A stretch of DNA of 51,524 nucleotides from Streptomyces triticagri. Its GTDB lineage: Bacteria; Actinomycetota; Actinomycetes; Streptomycetales; Streptomycetaceae. This document shows positions 49,032 through 51,524 of the stretch, piece by piece. The position numbers and the translations under genes are program-made. Within the stretch, counting starts at the first letter, position 1. Every line of letters begins with the position of its first letter. The stretch is taken from positions 9,870 through 61,393 of the forward strand of contig NZ_QUAK01000105.1 of NCBI RefSeq assembly GCF_003429565.1. Reading direction: 5' to 3'. The notes below the pieces were generated by a model, which saw only the letters and a list, made by a program, of their open reading frames with translations, did not search any database and was not told the DNA's origin.

Positions 49032-49804
49032 TGCACTCCTCCCCCGTGTCCCCCGTACTGCTGGTGGTCGCCCACGGCAGCCGCGATCCCCGGCATGCCG
49101 CGACCGTGCACGCCCTGGTGCGGCGGGTGCGGGCCGAGCGCCCCGAACTGCGGGTGGAGACCGGCTTCCTGGACTTCAATGCACCGTCCGTGCCGCGCGT
49201 CCTGGAAGCGCTCGCAGCGGACGGTGCCCGGGATGTGGTGGCGCTTCCGCTGCTGCTCACCCGGGCCTTCCACGCGAAGGCCGACATCCCCGCCGTACTG
49301 CACGAGTCCCTGGCCCGGCTGCCGCAGCTCTCGGTGCGGCAGGCCGAGGTGCTCGGGCCCTCGCCGCTGCTTCGACTCGCCCTGGAGCGGCGCCTCGCGG
49401 AGGCCGGTGTGCGGGACGAGGACAGGAGCACGACCGGGGTGGTTCTCGCCTCGGCCGGCTCATCGGACCCGGAGGCGATCGCAGTGATCGCAGAAATCGC
49501 GCGGGAGTGGCGGCGCACCGGTTGGTGCGCCGTGCGGCCTGCGTTCGCCTCCGCATCTCTGCCGCGCACCGAGGACGCGGTCCGCGCGCTGCGCGCGGAG
49601 GGGGCGCGGCGGGTGGCGGTGGCGCCGTACGTCATCGCCCCCGGCTTCCTCCCGGACCGGATCGCCCGCGGGGCGCGGGAGGCGGGGGCGGAGGTACTGG
49701 CCGATGTCCTGGGCCCGGCCCCGGAGTTGGCCCGCCTCCTCCTCGAACGCTACGACGCATGTGCGCGGGCCCGCGCGCTGCCGCTGGCCTCCCTGTCGGC
49801 CTGA
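49031..49804 (+). CDS. Sirohydrochlorin chelatase (CbiX/SirB family)
   Basis: Protein of 257 residues with two CbiX-like half domains. The first has VVAHGSRDPRHAATVHALV with the metal-site His, and LPLLLTRAFHAKADIP; the second has VVLASAGSSDPEAIAVI and VAVAPYVIAPGFLPDR. It inserts iron into sirohydrochlorin to make siroheme, the sulfite reductase cofactor, so its place as the last gene of the sulfur operon makes sense. The ATG shares one base with the permease stop. It converges with the secreted-protein gene, five bases apart. Confidence 0.94.
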   Translation: MHSSPVSPVLLVVAHGSRDPRHAATVHALVRRVRAERPELRVETGFLDFNAPSVPRVLEALAADGARDVVALPLLLTRAFHAKADIPAVLHESLARLPQLSVRQAEVLGPSPLLRLALERRLAEAGVRDEDRSTTGVVLASAGSSDPEAIAVIAEIAREWRRTGWCAVRPAFASASLPRTEDAVRALRAEGARRVAVAPYVIAPGFLPDRIARGAREAGAEVLADVLGPAPELARLLLERYDACARARALPLASLSA

Positions 49805-49809
49805 CCGGT

Positions 49810-50334
49810 TCAGCAACCACCGCAGTTGTGGTACGTCACATCCCAGTGGTTGCCCTCCTTGTAGTAGATGTTGCCGCTGCCCGACTGCCACTTCGAGCCG
49901 CCGATCGAGGTGAACGTGCCCTGGATGTAGTTGTTCAGGCACGTGGAGAGACCGAAGTCGACCTTGTAGCCGTTCCAGTGGCTGTACGTGCCGCTCGCGT
50001 GGCCGGTCTCGGTGCCGCCGGTGAGCCGGATCGCGCAGCCGCTGGCCGACCTGAGCGTGATCACGCCGTCCACGGTGGCGGAGTTGATCTGGTCGAACGA
50101 GGTGCAGTTGGGCTTGTTCCGGTCCGAACAGCCGCCGCTGGACGACCAGGTGATGCCCGCCGCCTGGAACTTGGCGGTCGCCTGCGCGTGGCTCAGCTTG
50201 GCCCGGACGCCGATGTCGTCGCCGTCGCTCGGTGCGGCGCCGGCGACTCCGGGCGCCGTGAGGGCAAGGGCGGCGCCGAGGGCCAGGGTCAGCGCGGCGA
50301 TGCGCGGGCGCAGGGATCTGTGGGGGGTCTTCAT
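49810..50334 (-). CDS. Secreted cysteine-rich protein with an M15-like zinc motif
   Basis: Exported protein of 174 residues. The signal peptide ends near AGA at residue 33. The mature part has Cys69, 77, 100, 132, 171 and 174, enough for three disulfides. The motif SHWNGYKVDF contains His119 and Asp126 at the H-x6-D spacing of M15/DD-peptidase-like zinc sites, and His163 in GNHWDV could be the third ligand. I therefore suggest a small zinc peptidase or amidase fold, possibly acting on peptidoglycan. The match is by motif only. ATG 50334 follows GGGAGAC; an upstream ATG at 50358 is less likely. Confidence 0.6.
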   Translation of the reverse strand: MKTPHRSLRPRIAALTLALGAALALTAPGVAGAAPSDGDDIGVRAKLSHAQATAKFQAAGITWSSSGGCSDRNKPNCTSFDQINSATVDGVITLRSASGCAIRLTGGTETGHASGTYSHWNGYKVDFGLSTCLNNYIQGTFTSIGGSKWQSGSGNIYYKEGNHWDVTYHNCGGC

Positions 50335-50467
50335 GGGGGTCTCCCGGTGACAGATCATCGAGTGGACCCCGAGAGTTGCACCGTTTACAGGTACACGTCA
50401 ATAACACCTCGACGGTCCCCGTCCGCCCCGGCAGGCCGGTTGTTCGGCCGTGCCCGAGGCTCCGCGG

Positions 50468-50839
50468 TCATTCCTGTGGACGGCGGAACGGAGTGGCCTG
50501 GTGGAACCAGAGGAGCCAGCCGTCTCCCGTGCGCCGCCACAGCGAACTGCGGTGCGCCAGACGGCCGTTGTGGTCGGTGTCGAAGGTGAGGTGCACCAGG
50601 TCGTCGGCGAGCCGAACGCCCTGCATCCCGGTCGTGGTGACCGGCCTGACGGGCACCGGACGCTCCGTCAGCTCGGCGACGATCGACTCGCGGTTCCATC
50701 GCCTGCCGGAGTAGCCGAACTCCGTGAACTGCGGGTGCAGCAGGGATCCGAGCAGCTCGGGCGACCGGCGCACCTCCGGTGCAAGGAGCCGCAGTTCGCA
50801 TTCGATGGCCTCGCGCACGGCCGCATCGGTCTCAGCCAC
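50468..50839 (-). CDS. NTF2-like (DUF4440) protein
   Basis: Protein of 123 residues with the NTF2-like fold pattern: an N-terminal helix (ECELRLLAPEVRRSPELLGSL), then the FTEFGYSGRRWNRESI block and a C-terminal WLLWFHQATPF strand. Family members are small ligand-binding or accessory proteins with varied roles. The GTG start at 50839 overlaps the DUF1697 gene stop by eight bases, so the two are an operon. No specific function can be given. Confidence 0.85.
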   Translation of the reverse strand: MAETDAAVREAIECELRLLAPEVRRSPELLGSLLHPQFTEFGYSGRRWNRESIVAELTERPVPVRPVTTTGMQGVRLADDLVHLTFDTDHNGRLAHRSSLWRRTGDGWLLWFHQATPFRRPQE

Positions 50840-51410
50840 GGGTCATCTCCACCAGCTTGGTCACGGTGTTCCAGTTGCGGCTCGTGGCGACGAGACCCTT
50901 GAACAGGCTCGGCCTGGACAGCGCTTCCGCCAGCTTGGACCTGCCGATCCCGTCCTGGGCGTAGAGATAGACGACCCGGTCCCCGACCCGGTAGTCGTCG
51001 GGTGCGTACGCCGTCGCATCGACGGCGGCCTCGAGCTGCTTCGGATCGACCGGACCGGACAGATACGTCGCGTGCAGCTGACGGCCCTCGAGGGACGCGG
51101 CCGGGAACGGGCACTGCTCCACCACCGACGCGAGGTAGGCGTGATCGCGCACCAGGCAGTCCACCCGGAAGCCGAAGTGCCCCTCGATCGCCGCACCGAG
51201 CTGCTCGGCCAGCTCCTCCTCGCGAGCGCGCCGGCCCGCCTCGCCCGTACCTGCGGGACCGTCCGCGGCGAAGACGGCATTGCCGCTCTGCAGATGGGTG
51301 TGCACGTCCCGGTGGCCGAGCTCGCCGATGAGTTCGCGCAACTCGGCCATGGGAACGCGCTTGTGCCCACCCACGTTGATGCCCCGGAGCAGCGCTGCAT
51401 ACGTCGTCAT
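50832..51410 (-). CDS. DUF1697 domain-containing protein
   Basis: Protein of 192 residues with the DUF1697 opening motif TYAALLRGINVGGHKRVPM, followed by HLQSGNAVFAA and later YLSGPVDPKQLEA and ATSRNWNTVTKLVEM, all at the expected places. The family is common in soil bacteria and has no assigned function. The stop overlaps the next gene by eight bases. The ATG at 51410 has no obvious strong ribosome site. Confidence 0.92.
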   Translation of the reverse strand: MTTYAALLRGINVGGHKRVPMAELRELIGELGHRDVHTHLQSGNAVFAADGPAGTGEAGRRAREEELAEQLGAAIEGHFGFRVDCLVRDHAYLASVVEQCPFPAASLEGRQLHATYLSGPVDPKQLEAAVDATAYAPDDYRVGDRVVYLYAQDGIGRSKLAEALSRPSLFKGLVATSRNWNTVTKLVEMTRG

Positions 51411-51479
51411 GCGCTCAAGATAGACAGCCGGGGGTGCCGGACCAAGCAGCGAGCCGTCGCCCGGCGCAGCGCAGCAGGA

Positions 51480-51520
51480 GGCGGCCGTCGCGCCCCGTGG
51501 GGGAAAGCGCGACGGCCGCC
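51480..51520. terminator. Strong hairpin at the right edge
   Basis: GGCGGCCGTCGCGC (51480-51493) and GCGCGACGGCCGCC (51507-51520) pair perfectly over 14 bp with a 13-base loop. It lies upstream of the DUF1697 gene, so it most likely terminates a gene beyond the window edge or serves both directions. Confidence 0.6.
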
Positions 51521-51524
51521 GGTC

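Overview
The window is high-G+C actinobacterial chromosome and almost certainly comes from a Streptomyces-like organism. Third codon positions are strongly G/C-biased, GTG and TTG starts are common, and GGAGG-type ribosome sites and ATGA/GTGA/TGATG gene overlaps are frequent. The gene content fits: F420/PPOX oxidoreductase, PP2C/SpoIIE phosphatase and STAS genes, an ABC sugar transporter without its own ATPase, and the short Streptomyces sulfur-operon leader peptide. No rRNA, tRNA, CRISPR array, insertion sequence, prophage or plasmid function was recognised. Antisense open frames are long everywhere because of base composition and are not annotated.

Layout, left to right. Positions 0.1-10 kb hold a PoxB-type pyruvate oxidase, a very long proline-rich protein ending in a degenerate PP2C-like domain, and a 1260-residue secreted subtilase facing a TrmB/LuxR-type regulator. 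Positions 10-14.4 kb hold a DUF456 membrane protein, a PPOX-class enzyme, an alkylation-repair pair (Ada-AlkA fusion coupled to Ogt) and rsgA preceded by a 23-codon small ORF. Positions 14.5-19 kb hold an O-methyltransferase whose promoter overlaps a DtxR/IdeR-like iron box, a SpoIIE-type phosphatase divergent from a STAS anti-anti-sigma gene, and a PAP2-diacylglycerol-kinase fusion. Positions 19-23.3 kb hold two cupin genes flanking a membrane-anchored alpha/alpha-barrel protein, a NUDIX hydrolase and a 4'-phosphopantetheinyl transferase.

Positions 23.3-33.4 kb are the most unusual part: a divergon around an AraC regulator. Leftward run phytanoyl-CoA-dioxygenase-like gene 1, a sugar-binding lipoprotein and two CUT1 permeases. 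Rightward run the AraC gene, a Tat-exported BNR_4 beta-propeller enzyme, a Tat-exported protein of about 915 residues and unrecognised family, and a second dioxygenase. The layout suggests uptake and oxidative processing of an unidentified, probably decorated, glycan. The 915-residue frame is broken by an exact 5-bp duplication.

Positions 33.5-40 kb hold a VOC protein, two AraC regulators, a tandem array of about 179-bp units that runs into the end of a yihY/brkB-type gene, a GAF-domain activator and a GNAT acetyltransferase. Positions 40-49.8 kb are a complete assimilatory sulfur operon: leader peptide, C-rich leader RNA, sulfite reductase, a 59-residue zinc-ribbon protein, APS reductase, cysC, cysD, cysN, a sulfonate/sulfate-type ABC transporter and a sirohydrochlorin chelatase that supplies siroheme. 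The sulfur genes are tightly packed, many with 1-4 base overlaps. The right end has a secreted cysteine-rich protein with an M15-like zinc motif, an NTF2-like protein and a DUF1697 protein.

All functions are read from sequence patterns and remembered family features; no database search was run.
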